Below are positions 53,415 to 62,190 of a stretch of DNA of 64,000 nucleotides, piece after piece (within the stretch, counting starts at the first letter, position 1; each line of letters begins with the position of its first letter). Source of the stretch: Bdellovibrionales bacterium (GTDB taxonomy: Bacteria > Bdellovibrionota > Bacteriovoracia > Bacteriovoracales > Bacteriovoracaceae); the NCBI GenBank assembly GCA_018646675.1, contig JABGUH010000022.1, positions 1-64,000 of the forward strand, in the 5' to 3' direction. The translations under genes and the position numbers were made by a program. The notes beneath the pieces were generated by a model, which had not been told where the DNA came from, searched no databases, and saw only the letters and a list, made by a program, of their open reading frames with translations.

Positions 53415-54654
53415 TCATTGCATCTAGGAACTCATTGTTAGTTTTAGTCTTGGTAATTCGACTTAACATGAATTCCATGGAGTCAATGGTGTTCATCGGA
53501 TGTAGTACTTTTCTTAACAAGTGTACCCGTTGAAGATCATTGACTTCACTTAACAGATCCTCTTTTCTCGTGGATGAGCGGTTGATATCCAGGCAGGGAT
53601 AGATTCGCTTCTCTAGCAGCTTGCGATCCAGTTGGATTTCAGAGTTGCCGGTTCCCTTAAACTCTTCAAAAATAACCTCGTCCATTCTAGATCCGGTATC
53701 GATCAGTGAGGTGGCAATAATAGTTAGCGAGCCACCGCCTTCAATATTTCTGGCCGCACCAAAGAATCGCTTAGGTCGGTGTAGTGCATTGGAGTCAACA
53801 CCACCAGACAAAATTTTACCTGAAGGTGGGACAACGGTATTGTAGGCTCGGGCCAGACGGGTGATTGAGTCAAGTAGGATGATGACATCGTGGCCAGCTT
53901 CCGTTAGACGTTTCGCCTTCTCGATTACCATCTCCGCTACTTGGACGTGTCGGTTGGCTGGCTCATCAAAGGTGCTGGAAACCACCTCCGCCTTTACGTT
54001 ACGTTCCATGTCGGTAACTTCTTCCGGACGCTCATCAATCAAGAGAACAATCAATACTGCTTCGGGATGGTTATCCGAGATAGCGTTGGCCATATCTTGT
54101 AATAAAACGGTCTTTCCAGCCTTCGGTGGAGCAACGATTAGACAACGTTGGCCAAATCCTTGAGGAACAAAAAGGTCAATAATACGAGTGGAGTAGTTAC
54201 TTTGGTTACTCTCCATAGAGATCTTTTTATCTGGATAGAGTGGGGTTAAGTTATCAAATAGTACCGTTTTTTTATGATTTTCCGGTGTTTGAGTATTGAT
54301 CTGATCAATTTTTAGCAGGGCAAAGTAGCGCTCACTATCTTTGGGTGAGCGGATCTGTCCGGTAACCGAGTCACCCTTTTTGAGGCCAAAACGACGAATT
54401 TGGCTAGGGCTGACATAGATATCATCTGCACCGGGCAGATAGTTATATCTTGGTGAACGCAAGAAGCCAAAACCATCGGGTAGAATCTCTAGAACTCCCT
54501 CTCCGTAGATTGCCTCCTCCTTGCCGGCGTGAGCTTTCATAATAGCAAAAATCACCTCATGGCGTTTCATGGCACCAGGATTATCAACTTTCATCTCCTG
54601 TGCCTTTTGAGTAAGGTCATTCATCTGCATTTTGCGTAAGTCATTCAGGTGCAT
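53407..54654 (-). CDS. rho: Transcription termination factor Rho
   Basis: Rho is the RNA-dependent ATPase that ends transcription at unstructured C-rich sites. The N-terminal RNA-binding domain includes [37 protein letters not shown] near residue 55. The Walker A motif [12 protein letters not shown] is near 174, Walker B VLLIDER near 204, and the Q- and R-loops follow ([13 protein letters not shown]). At 415 residues it is standard. GGAGAG precedes the ATG. Three GTTATC elements lie upstream. The scarcity of intrinsic terminators nearby suggests Rho matters here. Confidence 0.96.
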   Translation of the reverse strand: MHLNDLRKMQMNDLTQKAQEMKVDNPGAMKRHEVIFAIMKAHAGKEEAIYGEGVLEILPDGFGFLRSPRYNYLPGADDIYVSPSQIRRFGLKKGDSVTGQIRSPKDSERYFALLKIDQINTQTPENHKKTVLFDNLTPLYPDKKISMESNQSNYSTRIIDLFVPQGFGQRCLIVAPPKAGKTVLLQDMANAISDNHPEAVLIVLLIDERPEEVTDMERNVKAEVVSSTFDEPANRHVQVAEMVIEKAKRLTEAGHDVIILLDSITRLARAYNTVVPPSGKILSGGVDSNALHRPKRFFGAARNIEGGGSLTIIATSLIDTGSRMDEVIFEEFKGTGNSEIQLDRKLLEKRIYPCLDINRSSTRKEDLLSEVNDLQRVHLLRKVLHPMNTIDSMEFMLSRITKTKTNNEFLDAMNG

Positions 54655-54765
54655 TGTAGTTATCTCTCCAAAAGTTGAGTTATGATGGCCATAGGGTTTG
54701 ATCTGAGACTACTAATGTAGGTTGATCGGGCCATCGAAATTAAGTTACTTGCTATTTAAAAGTTA

Positions 54766-54793
54766 GTTATCCTTTAGTTATCATAAGGTTATC
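54766..54793. promoter_or_regulatory. Three GTTATC elements spaced 11 bp
   Basis: GTTATC occurs at 54766-54771, 54777-54782 and 54788-54793, each 11 bp after the last, placing them on the same helical face. They lie about 110-140 bases upstream of the rho ATG. The phased array looks like an operator for a DNA-binding protein or an AT-bend. Function is inferred only from spacing. Confidence 0.5.
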
Positions 54794-54859
54794 TCAAAAC
54801 TGTTTTTTGTTTCCAAATTAAAAGCTGACTTATGGTGAATGAAGTTAAGACAAAAGCAC

Positions 54860-54899
54860 TTATTAGAAGTTACAACCTGTCATATAATCCAAAACTTCT
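54860..54899 (+). promoter_or_regulatory. Candidate promoter inside a 7-bp inverted repeat (ruvX side)
   Basis: TTATTA at 54860-54865 and TATAAT at 54883-54888 are 17 bp apart and point toward ruvX. AGAAGTT at 54865-54871 and AACTTCT at 54893-54899 are inverted halves that bracket the -10, as a repressor site would. A second promoter candidate is TTGCCT at 54940-54945 with CATAAA at 54963-54968, also 17 bp apart. Nothing else was seen in 54655-55029. Confidence 0.4.
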
Positions 54900-55029
54900 G
54901 GGTACAGCTAAAAAATTTATGATTTTACCTATGAGTGTGTTGCCTATCATAACTCGATCTGTCATAAAGTCAAGAGAAAATGGAGAGAGGTAACAATAAC
55001 AGGATATTGGTTAGGAGGTCGAAATAACT

Positions 55030-55494
55030 GTGGAGAGCCAGTTTGCACATCGCGCCATTTTGGCAATTGATTATGGGAAAAAGGTTACAGGGCTGGCAAC
55101 TTATACTCCGGAGGTGGATCCATTTCCACTACTTTATGGAACAATTCCCTATCGCAGTGATTCGGAGCTAGCCGATCAAATTAGATCCATTGCAATAGAT
55201 GAAAATATCGAAATTATTGTCCTCGGATTGCCACTATTAACAGATGGACAGGAGAGCAAAATGACTAAAATCGTCCGGGTATTTGCCCAGGTTTTAGCTA
55301 GTCATCTAGGCGAGGATAGGACAATCTATTTACAAGATGAGACTCTAACCTCATATGAAGCTCGTGAAAGGATGAAAAATTCGCCGAGTTTTAACTTTAA
55401 GGTCGATGAGAATAAAGTTGATAGTGTTGCAGCAGCAATTATTTTAGAGGACTTTATGCAAGCGGGTTTTCGTGAGAAGCTTTGTAAATATTGA
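55030..55494 (+). CDS. ruvX: RuvX/YqgF, putative Holliday-junction-resolvase-type nuclease
   Basis: The family is involved in 16S rRNA processing and was first described as a Holliday-junction resolvase fold. ILAIDYGKKVTGLATY near residue 10, IVLGLPLLTDGQ near 63, LQDETLTSYEARERM near 102 and KVDSVAAAIILEDFM near 131 give the RNase H-like fold with its acidic residues. The start is GTG at 55030 behind AGGAGG. It precedes mltG by 24 bases, a pairing common in bacteria. Confidence 0.92.
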   Translation: MESQFAHRAILAIDYGKKVTGLATYTPEVDPFPLLYGTIPYRSDSELADQIRSIAIDENIEIIVLGLPLLTDGQESKMTKIVRVFAQVLASHLGEDRTIYLQDETLTSYEARERMKNSPSFNFKVDENKVDSVAAAIILEDFMQAGFREKLCKY

Positions 55495-55518
55495 AGTGAC
55501 CAGGAGAGAATTGGGATA

Positions 55519-56580
55519 ATGAAGAAAAATCTATTTATCTTCGGGATAGGGGCACCAGCTTTAGCGCTATTGATGGTGATGATTCGGATCTCCTACTTGA
55601 TCTTTTTTTGGGGGAGTAGTGGGAGTGAGCTCAACTTTACAATTCGGCCAGGAGAGACTTTCTCCCAGATCAACTACCGACTATCTAAGCAAAATCTGAT
55701 TAGTTCGTCTCAACTATTTCATCGTCTCTGTCAGTCTAAAGAGATTTTAACAAAATTTAAAAGTGGTGATTATATTATTCAACCTGGAACTAACATGTTG
55801 GATATTGCTACAATTTTGACTAGTGGCTCCTCCCTGACTATTCGAGTCACCATTCCAGAGGGACAGAATCTCTATCAGATCGCCAAGCAGCTCGAAAAAA
55901 AGGGAATAACCCAGAAGCAGGAGTTCATCACTGCATCTTTTGATCAGAAATTGCTGCGGCAGTTGCGGATTGATTCTCACTCTGTTGAGGGGCACCTCTA
56001 CCCAGAGACATACAACTTCTCAAAGAATGTTCCTGCTTCTTACGTGATCAAGAGCATGGTTGCCCAGTTTAGAAGAGAGATGGATAGTTTAGGGTATTCC
56101 ATTGAGAACCCTCTTCCTCACCACATTTTAATTTTAGCATCGATTGTTGAAAAGGAGACAGGGGCAGGACATGAAAGACCTCGCATCGCAGGGGTTTTCC
56201 ACAATCGCTTAAAACGGAAAATGCGTCTCCAGTCAGATCCCACCACGATCTACGGTATCTATCAAGAGTACAAGGGGAATTTGAAGAAGCGTCATTTAAA
56301 AATGCGGACTCCCTATAATACCTATCAGATTAGTGGTCTACCCAAGGGCCCAATTAGCAACCCGGGCCTGGAGGCAATTCGAGCAGCCTTGGAACCGGAA
56401 CGCCACTCTTTTTTATACTTTGTTAGTCGCAATGATGGCACCCATCTCTTTACACGGACTTACAAGGAGCATCTACAGGGGGTCGATAAATTTCAGAAGA
56501 GAAGAAAATATCGCAAGGGTCGTAGTTGGCGTGACCTGAAAAAGAAAAAACTAAAAGTTAACCGGAGCGAAGGAAGGTAG
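55519..56580 (+). CDS. mltG: Endolytic murein transglycosylase MltG
   Basis: MltG cuts growing glycan chains in the inner membrane and so sets strand length. A transmembrane helix (about residues 8-32) is followed by a LysM-like part (FTIRPGETFSQINYRLSKQNLI) and the YceG catalytic domain. ILASIVEKETGAGHERP near 212 carries the catalytic Glu, and SGLPKGPISNPGLEAIRAAL near 272 is conserved. The basic C-terminus is longer than usual. Its last 30 bases overlap the convergent lipoprotein gene. Confidence 0.94.
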   Translation: MKKNLFIFGIGAPALALLMVMIRISYLIFFWGSSGSELNFTIRPGETFSQINYRLSKQNLISSSQLFHRLCQSKEILTKFKSGDYIIQPGTNMLDIATILTSGSSLTIRVTIPEGQNLYQIAKQLEKKGITQKQEFITASFDQKLLRQLRIDSHSVEGHLYPETYNFSKNVPASYVIKSMVAQFRREMDSLGYSIENPLPHHILILASIVEKETGAGHERPRIAGVFHNRLKRKMRLQSDPTTIYGIYQEYKGNLKKRHLKMRTPYNTYQISGLPKGPISNPGLEAIRAALEPERHSFLYFVSRNDGTHLFTRTYKEHLQGVDKFQKRRKYRKGRSWRDLKKKKLKVNRSEGR

Positions 56581-57108
56581 CACAATTTTGCGATCGCTTT
56601 TAGGAATTGGATTTTTTTGGCAGAGACCATGTACTTGGTAGTGTCGTAGGGAGTTACTGGCAAAGTCAGGATGGAGCCGCAGGTAGGTCCTAAAGTTTGG
56701 CATCTCAATTAGATTCAAGCCATTGTTCTTCATAATTTGGTTAAACATGGCGTGGTTGATATCGCCACTATCTGTTGCGTAAGAGAGTAGTAGATAAAAT
56801 CGATGGCACCTCTCAACGATATCCTGCTCGGCTGGAGAGAGCCAGTAGGAAAATTTAGAATCTCCTTTCCATTCAGACAGCATCATATCAAATAGTAGGG
56901 TTAACTCGTGATACCAAGATACTCGCTTAAAGCTAAGTTTATCCTGCCACTGTAGTTGCTCAAAGCGGCCACCAACCAAGTAGAATGTCCCCTTTTTCAC
57001 AAAGTTTTTAGAGGAGCTGCCACCACCAGGTGAGGAGCATGAGGATACTATTATTACTAGTAGTAGGCTGATTATTGTAATCGTTATAATTTTAAATAGC
57101 CTCATCAT
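56551..57108 (-). CDS. Small lipoprotein, function unknown
   Basis: The lipobox VSSC (Cys about residue 24) is followed by a Gly/Ser-rich linker. The mature part of 150 residues is helical in appearance (HELTLLFDMMLSEWKG and EQDIVERCHRFYLLLSYATD). No family is recognised. Its 3' end overlaps mltG by 30 bases on the other strand. The alpha/beta-hydrolase gene lies 32 bases upstream on the same strand. Confidence 0.7.
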   Translation of the reverse strand: MMRLFKIITITIISLLLVIIVSSCSSPGGGSSSKNFVKKGTFYLVGGRFEQLQWQDKLSFKRVSWYHELTLLFDMMLSEWKGDSKFSYWLSPAEQDIVERCHRFYLLLSYATDSGDINHAMFNQIMKNNGLNLIEMPNFRTYLRLHPDFASNSLRHYQVHGLCQKNPIPKSDRKIVLPSFAPVNF

Positions 57109-57140
57109 TCTCTCCGTAGAGCAATTCAGTTGATCAATAT

Positions 57141-58025
57141 CTAAGTGGCACCATCACTAGCAACAAGCCAATTGTATAGGTCAGATAACACTTTGTCTCT
57201 GCCCTGATCATTAAAAAGATCATGGGATAGATGAGTGTAGCTGTGATAGGTAACGAGCTTGGTATTAAGAGTCTTAGCAAACCAGTAGGAGGCATCTGCA
57301 TCGCATAGCTCATCCTCCTCGCTTACCAGCATGAGAGTTGGCAGCTCCATAAAGTATGAGGCACAGTGAGTGAGCGATGACTCACTGATAATCTCATTAA
57401 TCAGATTGAAGCTGAGAGTGTGATTTATCAGAGGGTCACTGTTGTACTCCGCGATCTGTTCTGGATGAGTGAGGATATCTTCTCCCTGAAGACGCAGAGG
57501 GATCTTGACTTTGCCAAACTGCTTTAAATGCTTAAGGGCCGGGTTGCTTCCCCACTTGGTCAGGCTCTTTCCGCGAGGCCGAAAGAGGGCATTTGCCAGC
57601 ACTACTCGATCAATCTCCTTGGCGATTAGCTGGTACTCTTTAAGCATGTGAACAATAACCATACCACCGAGCCCATATCCCAGCAGTACAGGGGGAGGGC
57701 CAGCAGTAAAATTTTTGGTAGCCAAAATAATTCCAGCTTTAAGGTCCTCGATTAGAACCCGAAAACTGTTTATATGGCCACGGGTGCCGCTACTAAGGCC
57801 ATGACCAATAAAATCAATTACTGAGATTTGAAAGCGATTGGGGGCCAATTCAAAAAGCGCAGAGATCAACTGGTCAAATCGCCCATGGTAGCCTCCCAGA
57901 TCATGAAACAGAATTAGATGAATTGGTGGGGGATTATTACTTGTTAGATCTTGATAAAAACTTTTACCGTAGATGCTGTGACGGCTGGCATAGCTGCGGA
58001 AGGAGAAGGTCTTACTTCTAATCAT
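57141..58025 (-). CDS. Alpha/beta-hydrolase fold protein lacking the nucleophile Ser
   Basis: The fold is that of monoacylglycerol-lipase-type hydrolases: LILFHDLGGYHGRF near residue 37, VIDFIGHGLSSGTRGH near 69, and a C-terminal acid (SEEDELCD) and His (YTHLSHDLFND). The nucleophile elbow reads GYGLGG near 117, where families have GxSxG. The codon is GGG, so Ser is replaced by Gly. The protein may be non-catalytic or use another residue. Sequencing error cannot be excluded. Confidence 0.8.
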   Translation of the reverse strand: MIRSKTFSFRSYASRHSIYGKSFYQDLTSNNPPPIHLILFHDLGGYHGRFDQLISALFELAPNRFQISVIDFIGHGLSSGTRGHINSFRVLIEDLKAGIILATKNFTAGPPPVLLGYGLGGMVIVHMLKEYQLIAKEIDRVVLANALFRPRGKSLTKWGSNPALKHLKQFGKVKIPLRLQGEDILTHPEQIAEYNSDPLINHTLSFNLINEIISESSLTHCASYFMELPTLMLVSEEDELCDADASYWFAKTLNTKLVTYHSYTHLSHDLFNDQGRDKVLSDLYNWLVASDGAT

Positions 58026-58050
58026 TGCTTCGCCTGATCCATACTCAAGA

Positions 58051-58878
58051 TCAGCTATCTGCTAGGTAGCGATTAATAGTCTCTTGTGCCTGAGGTCCAA
58101 GCTTTATAAAGCGGAGTGAGAATCCCTGATTTCCTTCTAACAGACGGACAATCTTGCCATCAGCAACAAAATGGAAATCGGAATTATCCGGGTGGACATT
58201 AAATGAAATGCAATCATTGACCTTAAATGGGGAGTTTGAGACAAGTAGCTGCATCCCACCGATCGAGATGTCTCGACAGATTCCTTCCGTGACAACAGTG
58301 TTATCATGTAGAAAAAGTCGAGCGACAAAGGGGCGTCTAATACTATCACGTCGCTCACTCTCACTGATGACTGGTGGTAGGGAGCCTCCGGTCATTTGCT
58401 CCACTAGTGGCATATCTGCTAGATAGATCCAGTTATCCATACCGGGAGTAAAAACAAGAGTCTTCTCATTTATTCGGTGCTGCTGATAAAGCTGTTTTAA
58501 TACCACAAGAGTGAATGGACCATATTCACTATCAACTCCTCCCCGGTCATCACCAATCTTCACTGTAAAAATCTGATCTTCATTGGTGATACTATCCCAG
58601 TTAATTACACTAGATGGAACCGGGCGGGCATTCATCTCACTCTTAGCAGGTGGATCTTCTTGTTTAGGCAGCTCGGTATTAACAGGTGTGGGTGGGTTGA
58701 TCTGAATATCTAAACCTACCACCTCACTAAGTTTGATCCAATCGGTAAAACCACTCTTCCAGACATAGCTATCGTTGTTAAGGTGGCCATCACGAATTAG
58801 TTGGCAGAGCATCTTCTCACCTACCGGCCCAACTCTCTGGCCACTTTCTACATAATACCAGTCTTGATTGTTGATCAT
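58051..58878 (-). CDS. GYF-GYF-PilZ protein, putative c-di-GMP effector
   Basis: Two GYF_2 domains lie at about residues 5-55 (WYYVESGQRVGP to GFTDWIKLSE) and 105-158 (YGPFTLVVLKQLYQ to MDNWIYLAD). Such domains bind proline-rich peptides. A PilZ domain follows from about 172, with the c-di-GMP motifs RRDSIRR and DISIGG and a closing GFSLRF. All ligand residues are kept, so c-di-GMP binding is expected. A TATAAT on the minus strand at 58961-58966 could be its promoter, about 80 bases before the ATG. No partner is known. Confidence 0.88.
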   Translation of the reverse strand: MINNQDWYYVESGQRVGPVGEKMLCQLIRDGHLNNDSYVWKSGFTDWIKLSEVVGLDIQINPPTPVNTELPKQEDPPAKSEMNARPVPSSVINWDSITNEDQIFTVKIGDDRGGVDSEYGPFTLVVLKQLYQQHRINEKTLVFTPGMDNWIYLADMPLVEQMTGGSLPPVISESERRDSIRRPFVARLFLHDNTVVTEGICRDISIGGMQLLVSNSPFKVNDCISFNVHPDNSDFHFVADGKIVRLLEGNQGFSLRFIKLGPQAQETINRYLADS

Positions 58879-59005
58879 CTCATTCTCCTAACGATCTGTT
58901 ATCATTACATTATTATTTTCTGACGCCAGGATAGATCTGGCCAGCCAGGCATATATTTCCATTATAAAATGCAGTAACTTATTAGGAAAATTAATTGAGA
59001 TTAGA

Positions 59006-59563
59006 TTATGGCGTGGCCGGTTGGAGCTGACGGAGCTGTTTTCCCAGCTCTATCATGGAGATACCACCAACAGTTGCACCGAGGTACCAAATGGCCGCTA
59101 AATCCAGATAAGCTTGTGGAGAGATGATCATAAATGAGGTAATTGCACATCCTGATATTGCCAGATAGTAGCTAAAGCGAAAGTGGCAGATACGTATTAG
59201 CTCTACATGAGTGAGGATGATTGAAGCGACCGCAGCTCCGGACCCAATAAATAGAGATCCACAAATGGCCATACAGCCATAGTGGCCAAAAGTGCGGTGA
59301 AAAAAGTGAAATAGCTCATAGCGGTTAGTGAGACTTAGATCAAATTGAGGACAAAAAAGCATGGTTAATATTCCAACTACTCCTTGGATCAGAAGTAACT
59401 TGATAAATATACTCAAATTTGAGGGGGCAAGATCACAGGCCACCTGCTCAAGGATTATTTGATCTACACGATGGGAAGGGGACACCTCCGATTGGGGTTT
59501 AAATTGGTAGAACTCATTATGATAATCTTGATCAACCAGAGTCTTTTTAATTTTCTTACTCAT
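59006..59563 (-). CDS. Four-TM membrane protein coupled to an ECF sigma factor
   Basis: A soluble N-terminal part of about 45 residues precedes four hydrophobic segments (about 52-70, 93-118, 128-146 and 152-170). No family is recognised. The ATG overlaps the sigma-factor stop by four bases, so the two are translationally coupled. This is the usual place for an anti-sigma factor. A membrane anti-sigma role is inferred from position only; no zinc-binding HxxxCxxC is present. Confidence 0.7.
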   Translation of the reverse strand: MSKKIKKTLVDQDYHNEFYQFKPQSEVSPSHRVDQIILEQVACDLAPSNLSIFIKLLLIQGVVGILTMLFCPQFDLSLTNRYELFHFFHRTFGHYGCMAICGSLFIGSGAAVASIILTHVELIRICHFRFSYYLAISGCAITSFMIISPQAYLDLAAIWYLGATVGGISMIELGKQLRQLQPATP

Positions 59564-60126
59564 GATATATCCCGTGAAGTTTTTGTCTCACTGGGGACAA
59601 GTGCTTGTTTAACTTTTTTTAGACCACGAGAGACCAGCTTTCGGGCATAGGGGTAGGAGACCTGCAGCTTTTGACTAATCTCTTGGTAGTCATTTTCGGT
59701 ATAATAGCGCATGGTCAGTGCCTCTCGCTCTACCGTCGTAAGGCCATCGATCTGTTCTAAATCGATCTGTTCTGTGGCATTACTACTTTCGGTTGAGCTA
59801 TCAATAGTTGTCTCCTCATATAGGGGGGAGGTCTGAACTCTCCGTTTTTTGCAGAAGTCTAATAGTTCAGACCTAGCAATAGTGTAGAGCCACTTTAGTA
59901 GTGGATAGCGCTTGTCGTAGCGGTGACGGCAGCGGTGGAATTTGAAAAATATACTTTGATGAATCTCCTCAATCGATTCTCGATCTTTTAGCCGCTTTGT
60001 TAAGTAGCTATAGATCCTCTGGTGATGTCTAAAGTAGAGGGTATGGAATGATTGATAATCCCCTTCTTGGTAGCGTACCATCAGCTCCTCATCGGAAAGT
60101 TGTTTACTCTCGCTAGTTTTATTCAT
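59560..60126 (-). CDS. ECF-type RNA polymerase sigma factor
   Basis: Region 2 is visible as LMVRYQEGDYQSFHTLYFRHHQRIYSYLTKRL to YPLLKWLYTIARSELLDFCKKRR (about residues 15-97). Region 4 is LTTVEREALTMRYYTENDYQEISQKLQVSYPYARKLVSRGLKKVKQAL near 128-176. Regions 1 and 3 are absent, as expected for ECF sigmas. A 9-bp inverted repeat lies 54-89 bases upstream and may be a regulatory site. The overlapping membrane protein may hold it inactive. Confidence 0.9.
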   Translation of the reverse strand: MNKTSESKQLSDEELMVRYQEGDYQSFHTLYFRHHQRIYSYLTKRLKDRESIEEIHQSIFFKFHRCRHRYDKRYPLLKWLYTIARSELLDFCKKRRVQTSPLYEETTIDSSTESSNATEQIDLEQIDGLTTVEREALTMRYYTENDYQEISQKLQVSYPYARKLVSRGLKKVKQALVPSETKTSRDIS

Positions 60127-60179
60127 CGATCTCTCTTAGTTCTACGACTGGCAGATGATATTTGTGACGTTAGTGAGGA

Positions 60180-60215
60180 TATTATCAGTTTAAATTTAGT
60201 AACTACCTGATAATA
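60180..60215. promoter_or_regulatory. 9-bp inverted repeat upstream of the ECF sigma gene
   Basis: TATTATCAG at 60180-60188 and CTGATAATA at 60207-60215 are perfect inverted halves. They lie between the sigma gene (start 60126) and the EI24 gene end at 60242. It could be an operator for autoregulation or a weak hairpin end for the upstream transcript. Confidence 0.45.
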
Positions 60216-60241
60216 ATAAGACAACTTCATTGTGTATGGCC

Positions 60242-60958
60242 CTAATCCCTGTGGTTTAATACAAATAGAGTTGTAAAATAGATGGTGGCCAGGGGATAGG
60301 CAAGCAGATTTACTAGGGGGATTGAGAGTAAGGAGATAAAGAGTAAGCCTCCTAAGGAGTAGGTGATGGGGGTAGATTTAATATTTTGCAGACATTGACC
60401 AAAAGTGAAATTATGGCGGCACCAACTATAGTCTAAAAAAGCGGATGCTAGTAGTAGTGTGGCCAAAAAGATGCTGATCGGTACTAGTAAGGGAACAACT
60501 CCCATTAGGATATGAATTAGAGTGATGAGTAAGAGGAAGGAGATTTTTTTAATCTCATTCCAGAGAGTTTTGACTATTCCGGCCAACATCTTTCCCATTG
60601 ATTGTTGTAGTGAGTCTGTTGGCTTCTCTCTAAGAATTGCCTCAACCCGACCACTAATAAGATCATTAAAGGGTGAGGCGATCAGAGAGACAATCAATAC
60701 AAATGTCAGGTTAACGATAAAGAATAGGGCAATTGAAAGCAGTGAAGCTAAAAGGTAGCCTAAAAAACTCCCAAAACCACCAGCTGAAATAGTTGAAGTG
60801 ATCCAAGCTTGTCCACTGACCAATAAAGAGGCGTAGATCCACTTGCCTAGCAGCAGATAGAGCACCCCGCCAATCAAGATAGGGACAAGGCTGAGTAGCA
60901 GAGTTATTCGATCTTGCTGTAGTATCTGTAGTGATCTGAAAAAAGCGGTGAAAAACAT
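60242..60958 (-). CDS. EI24/CysZ-like membrane protein
   Basis: The 238-residue protein has about six hydrophobic segments. An N-terminal FRSLQILQQDRITLLLSLVPILIGG and a middle loop LIASPFNDLISGRVEAIL match the EI24 domain family. That family includes the sulfate transporter CysZ as well as many proteins of unknown role. Sulfate transport is not demonstrated by context. The upstream gene encodes an outer-membrane protein. Confidence 0.82.
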   Translation of the reverse strand: MFFTAFFRSLQILQQDRITLLLSLVPILIGGVLYLLLGKWIYASLLVSGQAWITSTISAGGFGSFLGYLLASLLSIALFFIVNLTFVLIVSLIASPFNDLISGRVEAILREKPTDSLQQSMGKMLAGIVKTLWNEIKKISFLLLITLIHILMGVVPLLVPISIFLATLLLASAFLDYSWCRHNFTFGQCLQNIKSTPITYSLGGLLFISLLSIPLVNLLAYPLATIYFTTLFVLNHRD

Positions 60959-61007
60959 TGCCTCGATCTCCTTCCTCTTCAGCTTTAACTGACAGGATGT
61001 AATTTTA

Positions 61008-62111
61008 TTAGAAGCCGGAGGAGACTGTCATGGTAAAGCGGCGATCCTCTTTTCCTCGATAGCTGGCACCTGTGGTATCTACAGCGTAGGTTGTTAGATC
61101 AAACTCAAGTCGCTTGGATTTGATACCCAAACCAAAAGATCCAAATCCATCTCCGTAACCAAGTCTAACATACATTACCCGGGAAAAATCAAGTTCCATC
61201 CCAGCAATAATTCGACGGGCAACAGAGACATCTGTATAGATTTTATCCATATCCTTATAGTTAATTTCAAAGTGGGCACGGGTATTTCGTCCCCATTGCG
61301 GGGTAATGGAGAATCCCACATCCACTGTCTGCTTGATCTCAGTGGGAGCACCAGCGGCCCGGCCGGTGAATGCCTTATCAAGAGCGTTATGCATTACATA
61401 GGAGATTGTAGGTAGGTAGGTAATTGGTAGAGTGATTCGCCCGCCAGCGGTAACAATCAGCGCACTGCCTTTGTTGTAGTCATTATCTTGGGGGTCGAGA
61501 GTAATGCTTGGGTCACCAGTACCAATTAGCTCGTTACGTTGAAGCATAATGCCCGAGGCTCCAAGTTTGATCACTCCTCCAAATAGAGATAGATTTAGTG
61601 CCATGTAAGGCCCATGATCTTGGCGGTAGGCGTATTCAAATTGATCTCCCGCTTCTGCACCTAAATACCCCTTATATCGTCGCGAGAAGAGGTAGCCAGT
61701 ACTAAAATATCGCGTGGTCAGGTTGGGAAGCATATGGAAGCGGGTGTGGGCCAGGGTCCCCTTGTTATCAACAAGCAGTTTGCGAAAGCCATCTAGATTG
61801 AAGCCATCTGAAAAACTAGACATGGCATCAGTAATCTTGCCTCCAGTGGTTAGCTGAAGCCACCCTTTGTTACTCTCTAGAGTGAAGTTGCTTAGATGGA
61901 AGTGTCCGTAACGGACAGTTCCTAGGCCGGCTGGATTATAGAATACTGCGGAGCTATCATCGGCGCGGTTTAAAAAGGCATTACCCATCGCCAAGGCACG
62001 TCCAGAGGTGGCAAGTTCGGGAAAGACCGCATCATTAAAACTCAGCCCATAGATTGCAGACTGGGGAATTAACACAGAGAGAATTGAGCCTAGTATTGTT
62101 AGACGTTTCAC
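61008..62111 (-). CDS. Outer-membrane beta-barrel protein, PorV/FadL-like
   Basis: A signal peptide is followed by ELATSGRALAMGNAFLNRADDSSAVFYNPAGLG near residues 32-64, the hallmark shared by PorV/PorQ and OMPP1/FadL-type proteins. The rest alternates in strand-like pattern and ends with an aromatic residue (MTVSSGF), as outer-membrane barrels do. Hydrophobic-substrate transport or type-IX-like assembly are both possible; no PorU-like gene is in the window. The start is GTG at 62111. Confidence 0.85.
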   Translation of the reverse strand: MKRLTILGSILSVLIPQSAIYGLSFNDAVFPELATSGRALAMGNAFLNRADDSSAVFYNPAGLGTVRYGHFHLSNFTLESNKGWLQLTTGGKITDAMSSFSDGFNLDGFRKLLVDNKGTLAHTRFHMLPNLTTRYFSTGYLFSRRYKGYLGAEAGDQFEYAYRQDHGPYMALNLSLFGGVIKLGASGIMLQRNELIGTGDPSITLDPQDNDYNKGSALIVTAGGRITLPITYLPTISYVMHNALDKAFTGRAAGAPTEIKQTVDVGFSITPQWGRNTRAHFEINYKDMDKIYTDVSVARRIIAGMELDFSRVMYVRLGYGDGFGSFGLGIKSKRLEFDLTTYAVDTTGASYRGKEDRRFTMTVSSGF

Positions 62112-62190
62112 TCTGATATTCTATCAAAATTATGTCTAAGGCGTAGGGGAGGGGCACTTTTAGACCTCTCCCCATAGTATCGGAGCTATT

